Below, one piece after another: positions 1 to 8,252 of a DNA stretch of 64,000 nt; position 1 is the stretch's first letter; each line of letters begins with the position of its first letter. This DNA is from Kitasatospora mediocidica KCTC 9733 (lineage in GTDB: Bacteria > Actinomycetota > Actinomycetes > Streptomycetales > Streptomycetaceae): contig NZ_JQLN01000005.1 of the NCBI RefSeq assembly GCF_000744225.1, forward strand, positions 2,565,001-2,629,000. Direction: 5' to 3'. The notes under the pieces were generated by a model, which was not told the origin of the DNA, made no database searches, and saw nothing but the letters and a program-made list of their open reading frames with translations. A program made the position numbers and the translations under genes.

Positions 1-599
1 CGGACGTGCAGGACAGCCTGATCACCATCCTGTCCGAGAAGACACTCCCCGTACCGGAGTTGGGCGGCGAGACGCAGGCGGTCCGGGGCTTCAACCTGAT
101 CGCCACCGCCAACGACCGCGACCGCGGCGTCAACGAACTCTCCAGCGCGCTGCGCCGCCGGTTCAACACGGTGGTGCTGCCGCTGCCCGCCACCCTCGAC
201 GAGGAGGTCGACATCGTCACCCGCCGGGTCGACCAGCTCGGCCGCTCCCTCGACCTGCCCGAACTCCCGGGCGGCGCCGAGGAGATCCGCCGCGTCGTCA
301 CGGTCTTCCGCGAACTGCGCGACGGCATCACGGCGGACGGGCGCACCAAGGTCAAGTCGCCCACCGGCACGCTCTCCACCGCCGAGGCGATCTCGGTGGT
401 CACCAACGGGCTGGCGCTCGCCGCCCACTTCGGCGACGGCGTCCTGCGCGCGGGGGACGTCGCGACCGGAATCCTCGGCGCGGTCGTCCGCGACCCGGTG
501 GCCGACCAGGTGGTCTGGCGCGAGTACGTCGAGGGCGTGGTCCGCGAGCGGGAGGGGTGGAAGGACTTCTACCGGGCCGCGCGCGAGCTCTCCCGCTGA
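1..599 (+). CDS. MoxR-family AAA+ ATPase, C-terminal part (5' end outside window)
   Basis: This is the carboxy-terminal ~198 residues of an AAA+ ATPase of the MoxR type; the Walker motifs lie upstream of the window. The sensor-1 strand with an Asn (IATAND) and the arginine-finger region (SALRRRF) are followed by the helical lid. The frame is open to base 1, so the GTG at 6 is an internal Val and not a start. It is the first gene of a run with the DUF5682 and VWA genes, 31 bp and 2.4 kb downstream. MoxR ATPases usually work with a VWA protein as metal-insertion or protein-remodelling machines, and the same pairing is present here. The substrate is unknown. Confidence 0.88.
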   Translation, partial: DVQDSLITILSEKTLPVPELGGETQAVRGFNLIATANDRDRGVNELSSALRRRFNTVVLPLPATLDEEVDIVTRRVDQLGRSLDLPELPGGAEEIRRVVTVFRELRDGITADGRTKVKSPTGTLSTAEAISVVTNGLALAAHFGDGVLRAGDVATGILGAVVRDPVADQVVWREYVEGVVREREGWKDFYRAARELSR

Positions 600-630
600 G
601 CAGGACCCAGGAGGCAGGAGGGGAGGACCG

Positions 631-3015
631 ATGAGTGACAACGACGTGACCCTGCTGGGGATCCGGCACCACGGACCCGGCTCGGCCCGCGCAGTCGCGG
701 CGGCGCTGGAGCGCCTGCGGCCGGATGTGGTGCTGATCGAGGGGCCCGCCGAGGCCGATCCGATCATCAGCCTGGCAGTGGACAAGGAGATGGTCCCGCC
801 GGTCGCCCTGCTGGCGCACGCGGTGGACGACCCGTCCCGGGCGGGCTTCTGGCCGTTCGCCTCCTTCTCCCCGGAGTGGGTGGCGATCCGGTACGGGCTG
901 GCGCGCGAGCTGCCGGTCCGGTTCATCGACCTGCCGGCGGCGTACGGCTTCGCCCTGGCGGCCGAGCAGGCCCAGCAGGCCCAGCAGGCCCAGCAGGCCC
1001 AACAGGCGGAAGAGCGCCTCGCGCTGGACCCGATCGCCGTCCTCGCCGAGGCCGCCGGCCAGGACGACGCCGAGCGCTGGTGGGAGGACGTCGTCGAGCA
1101 CCGCACACCGGGCGCCGACGCCGACCCGCTCGCGCCCTTCGAGGCACTGGCGGAGGCGATGACGGCCCTGCGCGAGCAGCCGCCCGGCGCCCCGCCGCTC
1201 ACCGGCCGCCGCGACGACCTGCGCGAGGCGTACATGCGCCAGCAGATCCGCGCCGCCCGCCGCGCCGGACACCGCCGGATCGCCGTGGTCTGCGGCGCCT
1301 GGCACGTCCCGGCGCTGAGCGCGATGCCCACCGCCACCGCCGACCGCGCGCTCCTCGCCACGCTGCCCAAGAAGGCGAAGACCGAGATCACCTGGGTGCC
1401 CTGGACCCACCGCCGTCTCGCCCAGCACACCGGGTACGGCGCCGGTATCGAGTCGCCCGGCTGGTACCACCACCTGTTCAGCACCGAACGCGACACGCTC
1501 GCCCGCTGGATGACCCGGGCCGCCGAGCTGCTGCGCGCCGAGGACCACCCGGTCTCCTCCGCCCACGTCATCGAGGCGGTCCGGCTGGCCGAGACGCTGG
1601 CCGCCATGCGCGGCCGCCCGGTCGCCGGGCTGGCCGAGACGCTGGACGCCGTCCGGTCCGTGCTGTGCGACGGCTCCGACGTCGCGCTCGCGCTGGTCCA
1701 GGAGCGGCTGGTGGTCGGCGAGGCGCTCGGCGAGGTGCCGTCGGCCACCCCGACCGTGCCGCTGCAGCGCGACCTGACCCGGCTTCAGCGCAGTCTGCGG
1801 CTCAAGCCCGAGACGGAGGCCCGCGAGCTGGTCCTGGACCTGCGCAAGGAGCTGGACGCGTCCCGGTCGCTGCTGCTGCACCGGCTGCGGCTGCTCGGCA
1901 TCGGCTGGGGCACCGAGACCCGTTCCGCCGTCAACTCCACCGGGACGTTCCGGGAGAGCTGGCAGCTGAGCTGGGACCCGGAATACGCCGTCCGGGTGGT
2001 GGAGGCCGCGCAGTGGGGCACGACGATCGAGCAGGCCGCCGCCGGCAAGGTGGTAGAACTCGCCGCGAAGGCCGCCGAACTCGCCGACCTCACCCGGTTG
2101 GCGGAGCACTGCCTGGTGGCGCGGCTGCCGGCCGCGCTGCCCGCGGTGATGCGTGCGCTGGCCGACCGTGCCGCGCTCGACACCGACGCCGGTCAGCTCG
2201 CCGAGGCGCTGCCCGCGCTGGTCCGCGCGCTGCGCTACGGCGACGTCCGGGGCACCGACAGCAGCGCGCTGGACGGCGTGGCCCGTGGGCTCGCCGACCG
2301 GATCTGCGTCGGCCTGCCACCCGCCTGCACCGGGCTGGACGCGGACGGCGCCGGCGCGATGCGGACCAGGCTGGACGCGGTGCACGCCGCCGTGGGCCTG
2401 CTGGAGCAGGGCGCCGCCGCCGAGGAACCCGACTCGCTCGCCGACCGCTGGGCCGCCGCCCTGCACGGGCTGGCCCGCCGCGAGCCGTCGGCCGGGCCCG
2501 CCACCGGCGTCCCCGGCCTGCTGCGCGGCCGCGCCGTCCGGCTGCTGCTGGACGACGCCCGGCTCGACTCGGCCGAGGCGGGCCGCCGGATGCGCCTGGT
2601 GCTCTCGACGGCCAGCGCCCCGGCCGACGCGGCCGGCTGGATCGAGGGTTTCCTCTCCGGGGGCGGCGCCCTGCTGCTGCACGACCCCCAGCTGCTCGAA
2701 CTGCTGGACGACTGGCTGACGGGCGTGTCCGACGAGACCTTCACCGACGTCCTGCCGCTGCTCCGCCGCACCTTCTCGGCGCTGGAGGCAGGCGTCCGGC
2801 AGACCGTCGGGTCGCGGGTCGCCGCCGGTCCGTTCGCCGCCGCGGAGCCGGGCCGGACGGCGGGCCCGGGCGCGGTCCGCGCGGAGCCGCTCGACGCCGA
2901 CCGCGCCGACGCCGCATTGCCGACGGTGGCCCTGCTGCTCGGCCTGCGCCCGGCGGCCCCCGCCGCCGCCCGCCCGCTGATCCCCCGCCAGCCCGACCGA
3001 GGGAACGACCGATGA
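631..3015 (+). CDS. DUF5682 family protein
   Basis: This is a 794-residue soluble protein beginning with GIRHHGPGSA and a VLIEGPAE segment, which I recognise as DUF5682, a family of unknown biochemical function found between MoxR ATPase and VWA genes. The ATG follows a dense purine-rich ribosome-binding stretch (GGAGG copies at 610-627). No membrane segments or signal peptide are seen. Residues 113-126 are a glutamine/alanine tandem repeat encoded by 9-bp units. The stop overlaps the ATG of the VWA gene (ATGA), so the two are probably translationally coupled and made in stoichiometric amounts. Function beyond this context cannot be stated. Confidence 0.85.
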   Translation: MSDNDVTLLGIRHHGPGSARAVAAALERLRPDVVLIEGPAEADPIISLAVDKEMVPPVALLAHAVDDPSRAGFWPFASFSPEWVAIRYGLARELPVRFIDLPAAYGFALAAEQAQQAQQAQQAQQAEERLALDPIAVLAEAAGQDDAERWWEDVVEHRTPGADADPLAPFEALAEAMTALREQPPGAPPLTGRRDDLREAYMRQQIRAARRAGHRRIAVVCGAWHVPALSAMPTATADRALLATLPKKAKTEITWVPWTHRRLAQHTGYGAGIESPGWYHHLFSTERDTLARWMTRAAELLRAEDHPVSSAHVIEAVRLAETLAAMRGRPVAGLAETLDAVRSVLCDGSDVALALVQERLVVGEALGEVPSATPTVPLQRDLTRLQRSLRLKPETEARELVLDLRKELDASRSLLLHRLRLLGIGWGTETRSAVNSTGTFRESWQLSWDPEYAVRVVEAAQWGTTIEQAAAGKVVELAAKAAELADLTRLAEHCLVARLPAALPAVMRALADRAALDTDAGQLAEALPALVRALRYGDVRGTDSSALDGVARGLADRICVGLPPACTGLDADGAGAMRTRLDAVHAAVGLLEQGAAAEEPDSLADRWAAALHGLARREPSAGPATGVPGLLRGRAVRLLLDDARLDSAEAGRRMRLVLSTASAPADAAGWIEGFLSGGGALLLHDPQLLELLDDWLTGVSDETFTDVLPLLRRTFSALEAGVRQTVGSRVAAGPFAAAEPGRTAGPGAVRAEPLDADRADAALPTVALLLGLRPAAPAAARPLIPRQPDRGNDR
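967..1008 (+). repeat. In-frame 9-bp tandem repeat encoding Gln-Ala-Gln units
   Basis: CAG GCC CAG is repeated about 4.7 times in the DUF5682 gene, giving a Q-A-Q tract. The last units have drifted (CAA, GCG). Because the unit is a multiple of 3, copy-number changes would keep the frame. It may be a slippage-prone linker. Confidence 0.9.
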
Positions 3016-4199
3016 GCATCCCGACCGCCGCGACCACTCCTTCGAGCGACCCGGAGACCGACCAGCGCCTGCGCCGCTGGCGGTTGGTCCTGGGCGGCGA
3101 GGCCGACGGCACCGGTTGCCGGCTGACCGGGCGGGACGCCGGCATGGACCGGGCACTGGCCGCGCTCTACCGGGGTGCGCCCGCCCCCGCCGCCTCCCGA
3201 GGCGGCGCCCGCAGCGCCGGCCTGGGTGGCTCGGCCCCGCAGGTGGCCCGCTGGCTGGGTGACATCCGCACGTACTTCCCGACCTCGGTCGTCCAGCTGA
3301 TGCAGCAGGACGCGATCTCCCGGCTCGGCCTGGACCGGCTGCTCCTCGAACCGGAGATGCTGGAGGCGGTGGAGCCGGACGTCCATCTGGTCGGCACGCT
3401 GCTCTCGCTCAAGCACGCGCTGCCCGAGACGACCCGGGAGACCGCCCGGATGGTGGTCGGCAAGGTGGTGGCCGAGCTGGAGCGCCGGCTCGCCGACCGG
3501 ACCCGGGCCACCCTCGGCGGCGCGCTGGACCGCAGCGCCCGGGTGAACCGTCCGCGCCACCGCGACATCGACTGGGACCGCACGATCCGCGCCAATCTGA
3601 AGAACTACCTGCCCGAGGAGCGCACGATCGTCCCCGAGCGCCTGGTCGGTTACGCGCGCGCCCAGCGCGCGGTGAAGAAGGACGTCATCCTCTGCATCGA
3701 CCAGTCCGGGTCGATGGCCGCCTCGGTCGTCCACTCGGCGGTCTTCGGTGCGGTGCTCGCCTCGATGCGCAGCCTGGACACCCGGCTGGTCGTCTTCGAC
3801 ACCTCGGTGGTCGACCTGACCGAGCAGCTCTCCGATCCGGTGGACGTCCTCTTCGCCACCCAGCTCGGCGGCGGCACCGACATCAACCGCGCGCTCGCCT
3901 ACTGCCAGTCGCGGATCACCCGTCCGGCGGAAACCGTCGTGGTCCTGATCAGTGATCTCTACGAGGGCGGGATCCGGCACGAGATGCTCCGGCGGGTGGC
4001 CGCGATGAAGGCGGCGGGCGTCCAGTTCATCGCCCTGCTCGCGCTCTCCGACGAGGGAGCCCCGGCCTACGACCACGCGCACGCCGCCGCGCTGGCCACC
4101 CTCGGTGTCCCGGCCTTCGCCTGCACTCCGGACGCCTTCCCGGACATCATGGCCGCCGCGATCGAGAAGCGTCCGCTGCCGGTCCCGGTGGGCTCCTGA
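3012..4199 (+). CDS. VWA domain-containing protein (MoxR partner, CoxE-like)
   Basis: This 395-residue protein has a carboxy-terminal von Willebrand factor A domain. The metal-ion-dependent adhesion site is visible: DQSGSM near residue 230, the Thr of GGGTDIN near 290, and the Asp of LISDLYEG near 315. The amino-terminal half is helical and rich in Arg/Leu, as in CoxE-like partners of MoxR ATPases. The ATG at 3012 overlaps the DUF5682 stop by 4 bp. It probably supplies the substrate- or metal-binding arm to the upstream ATPase. The 280 bp that follow lead to sucC and contain no gene I can support. Confidence 0.87.
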   Translation: MSIPTAATTPSSDPETDQRLRRWRLVLGGEADGTGCRLTGRDAGMDRALAALYRGAPAPAASRGGARSAGLGGSAPQVARWLGDIRTYFPTSVVQLMQQDAISRLGLDRLLLEPEMLEAVEPDVHLVGTLLSLKHALPETTRETARMVVGKVVAELERRLADRTRATLGGALDRSARVNRPRHRDIDWDRTIRANLKNYLPEERTIVPERLVGYARAQRAVKKDVILCIDQSGSMAASVVHSAVFGAVLASMRSLDTRLVVFDTSVVDLTEQLSDPVDVLFATQLGGGTDINRALAYCQSRITRPAETVVVLISDLYEGGIRHEMLRRVAAMKAAGVQFIALLALSDEGAPAYDHAHAAALATLGVPAFACTPDAFPDIMAAAIEKRPLPVPVGS

Positions 4200-4479
4200 G
4201 CACCGGGCCGCGGCGGGGCGCGCGACCCGCCGCCGTACGCCCGTTGTGACGGTTCTCACCAAAGCGGAGCCGGTCCCCGGCGAATCACGCCCGTCGGTCG
4301 GGGATAACCTGCCAGACGGACGTGACGCGCGTGTTGGTTGACGTGTGCGCCCGTGGCTGTGTGGGCCGCAAGGCCACAAACTCTGCGTACCCGCACCGCC
4401 CCGACGACCCGCAGCGAAGATCCTGCCGTGGCACGCTCGTAGAGACACAATCCGCGACCACGAACAAGGACGAACACAC

Positions 4480-5655
4480 GTGGACCTGTTCGAGTACCAG
4501 GCGAGGGACCTCTTCGAAAAGCACGGCGTACCCGTGCTCGCCGGCGAGGTCATCGAGACCCCCGAGGCCGCCCGCGAGATCGCGACCCGCTTCGGTGGGC
4601 GTGCTGTCGTCAAGGCTCAGGTGAAGGTCGGTGGGCGAGGCAAGGCCGGTGGCGTGAAGCTCGCCTCGGACCCCGAGGACGCCGTCGCCAAGTCCGCCGC
4701 CATCCTCGGCATGGACATCAAGGGCCACACCGTTCACAAGGTGATGCTGGCCGCCACCGCGGACATCAAGGACGAGTACTACGTCTCGTTCCTGCTGGAC
4801 CGCACCAACCGCACCTTCCTGGCGATGGCCAGCGTCGAGGGCGGCGTGGAGATCGAGGTCGTCGCCGAGGAGAACCCCGACGCGCTCGCCAAGATCCCGG
4901 TCGACGCCAACGAGGGCTGCACCCCGGAGAAGGCCCGCGAGATCGTCGCCGCGGCCAAGTTCCCGGCCGAGGTCGCCGACCAGGTGGCCGACGTCCTGGT
5001 CAGCCTGTGGAAGGTCTTCATCGCCGAGGACGCGCTCCTCGTCGAGGTCAACCCGCTGATCAAGTCCGGTGACGGCAAGATCATCGCGCTCGACGGCAAG
5101 GTCTCGCTGGACGAGAACGCCGAGTTCCGTCAGCCGGGCCACGAGGCGCTCGAGGACAAGGCCGCGGCCAACCCCCTCGAGGCGGCCGCCAAGGCCAAGG
5201 GCCTGAACTACGTCAAGCTCGACGGCGAGGTCGGCATCATCGGCAACGGCGCGGGTCTCGTGATGAGCACCCTCGACGTGGTCGCGTACGCCGGTGAGGC
5301 GCACGGCAACGTGAAGCCCGCCAACTTCCTCGACATCGGCGGCGGCGCGTCCGCCGAGGTGATGGCGAACGGCCTGGAGATCATCCTGGGCGACCCCGAC
5401 GTCAAGTCGGTCTTCGTCAACGTGTTCGGCGGCATCACCGCGTGTGACGCGGTCGCCAACGGCATCGTCCAGGCGCTGGAGCTGCTCAAGGCCAAGGGCG
5501 ACGAGGTCACCAAGCCGCTGGTCGTCCGCCTGGACGGCAACAACGCCGAGCTGGGTCGCAAGATCCTGACCGACGCCAACCACCCGCTCGTTGAGCAGGT
5601 GGACACCATGGACGGTGCCGCTGAGCGCGCCGCCGAGCTGGCGAACGCCAAGTAA
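4480..5655 (+). CDS. sucC: Succinyl-CoA synthetase (ADP-forming) beta subunit
   Basis: SucC makes the ATP-grasp subunit of succinyl-CoA synthetase, which converts succinyl-CoA, ADP and phosphate to succinate, CoA and ATP in the TCA cycle. The protein (391 aa, the normal length) opens with the family sequence DLFEYQARDLF and has the ATP-grasp fold followed by the CoA-ligase domain (GNGAGLVMSTLD near residue 255). I chose the GTG at 4480 because the family's first residues start there and AAGGA sits 9 nt upstream; an in-frame start 135 bp upstream would add unrelated sequence. sucD follows after 19 bp, so the two form one operon. Confidence 0.96.
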   Translation: MDLFEYQARDLFEKHGVPVLAGEVIETPEAAREIATRFGGRAVVKAQVKVGGRGKAGGVKLASDPEDAVAKSAAILGMDIKGHTVHKVMLAATADIKDEYYVSFLLDRTNRTFLAMASVEGGVEIEVVAEENPDALAKIPVDANEGCTPEKAREIVAAAKFPAEVADQVADVLVSLWKVFIAEDALLVEVNPLIKSGDGKIIALDGKVSLDENAEFRQPGHEALEDKAAANPLEAAAKAKGLNYVKLDGEVGIIGNGAGLVMSTLDVVAYAGEAHGNVKPANFLDIGGGASAEVMANGLEIILGDPDVKSVFVNVFGGITACDAVANGIVQALELLKAKGDEVTKPLVVRLDGNNAELGRKILTDANHPLVEQVDTMDGAAERAAELANAK

Positions 5656-5674
5656 GGAAGAGGGACTAACTAGC

Positions 5675-6568
5675 ATGGCTATCTTCCTTACCAAGGACAG
5701 CAAGGTCATCGTCCAGGGCATGACCGGCTCCGAGGGCATGAAGCACACCCGCCGCATGCTCGCCTCCGGCACCCAGATCGTCGGCGGCGTGAACCCGCGC
5801 AAGGCCGGCACCACGGTCGACGTCGACGGCACCGAGGTGCCGGTGTTCGGCTCCGTCGCCGACGCCATCGAGAAGACCGGCGCCGACGTCACGGTGATCT
5901 TCGTTCCGCCGAAGTTCACCAAGGACGCCGTCGTCGAGGCGATCGACGCCGAGATCGGCCTCGCGGTCGTCATCACCGAGGGTGTCCCGGTCCACGACTC
6001 GGCCGCCTTCTGGGCGTACGCCGGTGCCAAGGGCAACAAGACCCAGATCATCGGCCCGAACTGCCCCGGCCTGATCTCCCCCGGACAGTCCAACGCGGGC
6101 ATCATCCCGGCGGACATCACCACCACCGGCCCGATCGGTCTCGTGTCCAAGTCCGGCACGCTGACCTACCAGCTCATGTACGAGCTGCGTGACCTCGGCT
6201 TCTCGTCGGCCGTGGGCATCGGCGGCGACCCGGTCATCGGCACCACGCACATCGACGCCCTCGCGGCGTTCGAGGCGGACCCGGAGACCAAGGTCATCGT
6301 GATGATCGGTGAGATCGGCGGCGACGCCGAGGAGCGTGCCGCGGCCTACATCGCCGAGCACGTCACCAAGCCGGTCGTCGGCTACGTCGCGGGCTTCACC
6401 GCCCCCGAGGGCAAGACCATGGGCCACGCCGGCGCCATCGTCTCGGGCTCCTCGGGCACCGCGTCCGCCAAGAAGGAGGCCCTTGAGGCCGCCGGCGTCA
6501 AGGTCGGCAAGACGCCGTCCGAGACCGCCCGCCTGGCGCGTGAGCTGATCGGCTCGCTCGGCCTGTGA
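5675..6568 (+). CDS. sucD: Succinyl-CoA synthetase alpha subunit
   Basis: SucD (297 aa) carries the CoA-binding Rossmann domain and the phosphohistidine of succinyl-CoA synthetase. The active-site histidine is visible in GHAGAIV near residue 250, and the CoA site in VQGMTG at the amino end. The ATG at 5675 follows a GGAAGAGGGA ribosome-binding stretch, and the family-typical MAIFLTKDSK starts there. It is co-transcribed with sucC and ends in front of a tandem repeat and a strong hairpin terminator. Confidence 0.96.
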   Translation: MAIFLTKDSKVIVQGMTGSEGMKHTRRMLASGTQIVGGVNPRKAGTTVDVDGTEVPVFGSVADAIEKTGADVTVIFVPPKFTKDAVVEAIDAEIGLAVVITEGVPVHDSAAFWAYAGAKGNKTQIIGPNCPGLISPGQSNAGIIPADITTTGPIGLVSKSGTLTYQLMYELRDLGFSSAVGIGGDPVIGTTHIDALAAFEADPETKVIVMIGEIGGDAEERAAAYIAEHVTKPVVGYVAGFTAPEGKTMGHAGAIVSGSSGTASAKKEALEAAGVKVGKTPSETARLARELIGSLGL

Positions 6569-6576
6569 CAGCCTCG

Positions 6577-6632
6577 CGCTGACACGCTGACACGCTGACA
6601 CGCTGACACGCGGTCACGCTGACACACGGTCA
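6577..6632. repeat. 8-bp tandem repeat after sucD
   Basis: The unit CGCTGACA occurs four times perfectly from 6577 to 6608, then in diverged forms (CGCGGTCA, CGCTGACA, CACGGTCA) to 6632. It lies in the 3' untranslated region of sucD directly before the terminator hairpin. Its role is unknown; it may be a replication-slippage array. Confidence 0.9.
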
Positions 6633-6634
6633 CC

Positions 6635-6681
6635 AAACGTCCAGCCCCGGACCGGGTCTCCCGGTCCGGGGCTGGACGTTT
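6635..6681. terminator. Bidirectional hairpin terminator, sucCD / LuxR-like gene
   Basis: A perfect 21-bp inverted repeat (6635-6655 and 6661-6681) with a 5-nt loop ends in TTTT on the plus side and AAA on the other. It sits between convergent sucD and the minus-strand gene ending at 6697. Confidence 0.93.
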
Positions 6682-6696
6682 TCGTGCGCTCGGCCC

Positions 6697-8175
6697 TCAG
6701 CGCGCCGCCACCGCGCCGGAGGGCCGGTACGGCGGCCAGAGCGCGGGCGGGGCGATGCGGGCGCCGCCGGGGCAGGGACGCGGGAGGCGCGGCGAGCAGT
6801 CGGCCGGGGCGCCGGCGCCCGGGGGAGTGACCAGTTCCAGACGCAGCGGTGCCCGGTCCGGCAGCCCAGCGGCGTCCGTGGCGCCCGCCGGCGACGGGGA
6901 GGCCGGAGAGGCCGGGCTCGCCGGGGCGGACGCCTGCGCGCTGGGGGCGTCGGAGGCCGCCGTGCCACCGTCCGGAGCGGCGGGTGCCGTGCTCGCCGGG
7001 GCGGCCACCATGACCGCCGGCTGCCCGGGCGCCGAGCCGCACCACACGCTGTGCACGCCCGGCCCGCCCGCCCCGGCGTGGGCCGCCGGGCCCGCGCTGC
7101 CCGTCCCGGACCCGGTGCACACCGGCAGCGCGCGCGGCCTGGCGGCGAAGTACGTCGACGGCCCGTTCCCGTCCAGCGCCGCCCCCACCGTCACCACGGT
7201 GGCCAGCACGAGCAGCCCGCAGGCAGCCGGCAGCGCCACCGCGCGCAGCCGTCCGGTGGTCCGCACCAGGGCGGCGGCCGGCTGCTGCGGCGCCGGACAG
7301 CCGCGCAGCGCCGCCCGGTAGAGCAGGCCGCCGAGCCGCGCTCCGAAGCCGGCGGCCGCCGGATCGGCGCCGACCAGCTCGGGGACAGTCCGGGCCAGCT
7401 CGGCCCGGGCGGCCCGCACCCGGTCCTCGACGCCCGCGGTGCTGGTCTGCACCTCGGCGGCCACGGCTGCGGGCGGCAGGCCCAGCGCGTCGTGCAGCAC
7501 CAGGTCGCGGCGCCGCGGGCGGGAGAGCCGCAGCAGCGCCCTGAGCAGGGCCCGGTCACGGTCCGTCAGCTGCGTCCCGGGCTCGTCGGCCGCTTCGGAC
7601 GGCGCAGGCGGGGCGACCCGGATGCGCCGACGCGGCAGCCGCCAGGTGTGCGTGCGGAGCGGCCCGACGCGGTGCCGGGGGGAGAGCGCGGCGCCGAACG
7701 CCCGGGCCCGCACCCAGGTCTCCGGGTCGGGCGCGGCGCAGACCTCGGGCCAGCTGTTCCAGGCCGAGCCGAAGGCCTGCCGGACGGCGTGCGCGGCGCT
7801 GCGGCGGCCCGCCGTGAGCAGGAAGGCCTGCTGCACCAGGTCGTCGTGGCAGTGCGCGTAGAAAGCCTCGAAGCCCTCCCGGGTCGGCCCGATCGGGGCG
7901 GGGCCGGGAACCGCGACCGGGCTCGGGGCCAGGGCCGGGGCTGCCAGGGCGGCCGCCTCCGCGCGGGTCCGGACGCCGAGCTTGCGCATCGCCCGGTGCA
8001 GATGGGTGCGCGCGGTGCTCGGCGCGACGCCCAGGGCCTCGGCGATGGCGCGGGTGTCGTCACCGGCCACCAGCCGCGCCAGCGCCTGCGCCTCTCGCGG
8101 GGAGAGCAGTCGCAGCAGCCGCGAGACCCGTGCGGCTTCGGCCGGATCCATCTGGCCCGCTCGAAAGTGACACAT
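6697..8175 (-). CDS. LuxR-type HTH / sigma-factor-like / transmembrane fusion regulator
   Basis: The ~492-residue protein has an unusual order of parts. A LuxR-type helix-turn-helix lies near residues 18-70 (LSPREAQAL ... APSTARTHL). ECF sigma-factor-like segments follow: a region-2-like stretch beginning FYAHCHDDLVQQAF and a region-4-like stretch LTDRDRALLRAL ... LGLPPAAVA. Then come one hydrophobic helix near residue 325 (LPAACGLLVLATVV) and a Pro/Ala/Ser-rich tail with a few cysteines, probably outside the cell. It may be a membrane-tethered regulator. The ATG at 8175 puts the HTH near the N-terminus; an ATG at 8244 is possible but would run almost into the divergent gene at 8253. Target genes are unknown. 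Confidence 0.7.
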   Translation of the reverse strand: MCHFRAGQMDPAEAARVSRLLRLLSPREAQALARLVAGDDTRAIAEALGVAPSTARTHLHRAMRKLGVRTRAEAAALAAPALAPSPVAVPGPAPIGPTREGFEAFYAHCHDDLVQQAFLLTAGRRSAAHAVRQAFGSAWNSWPEVCAAPDPETWVRARAFGAALSPRHRVGPLRTHTWRLPRRRIRVAPPAPSEAADEPGTQLTDRDRALLRALLRLSRPRRRDLVLHDALGLPPAAVAAEVQTSTAGVEDRVRAARAELARTVPELVGADPAAAGFGARLGGLLYRAALRGCPAPQQPAAALVRTTGRLRAVALPAACGLLVLATVVTVGAALDGNGPSTYFAARPRALPVCTGSGTGSAGPAAHAGAGGPGVHSVWCGSAPGQPAVMVAAPASTAPAAPDGGTAASDAPSAQASAPASPASPASPSPAGATDAAGLPDRAPLRLELVTPPGAGAPADCSPRLPRPCPGGARIAPPALWPPYRPSGAVAAR

Positions 8176-8252
8176 AACCAGATAATCCGGGACACGGCGA
8201 GCGCACGCTTCTTCACAGAGCAGGACGGGTGACGTTGGCACCATGAGGGACC

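Noticed and set aside
400..3156. Long minus-strand reading frame opposite the DUF5682 gene
   Set aside because: It is an antisense shadow of high-GC codon bias, with Arg/Gly/Ala-rich repetitive protein and no family motif.
4322..4332. GTGACGCGCGT upstream of sucC, similar to the deoA motif copies
   Set aside because: It shares 11 bp with the deoA copy but lacks the TAG/CTA half of the palindrome, so I did not count it as an operator.
6577..6632. Tandem array considered as a CRISPR
   Set aside because: The units are 8 bp and contiguous, without spacers. The 9-bp arrays at 967 and 35624 fail for the same reason.
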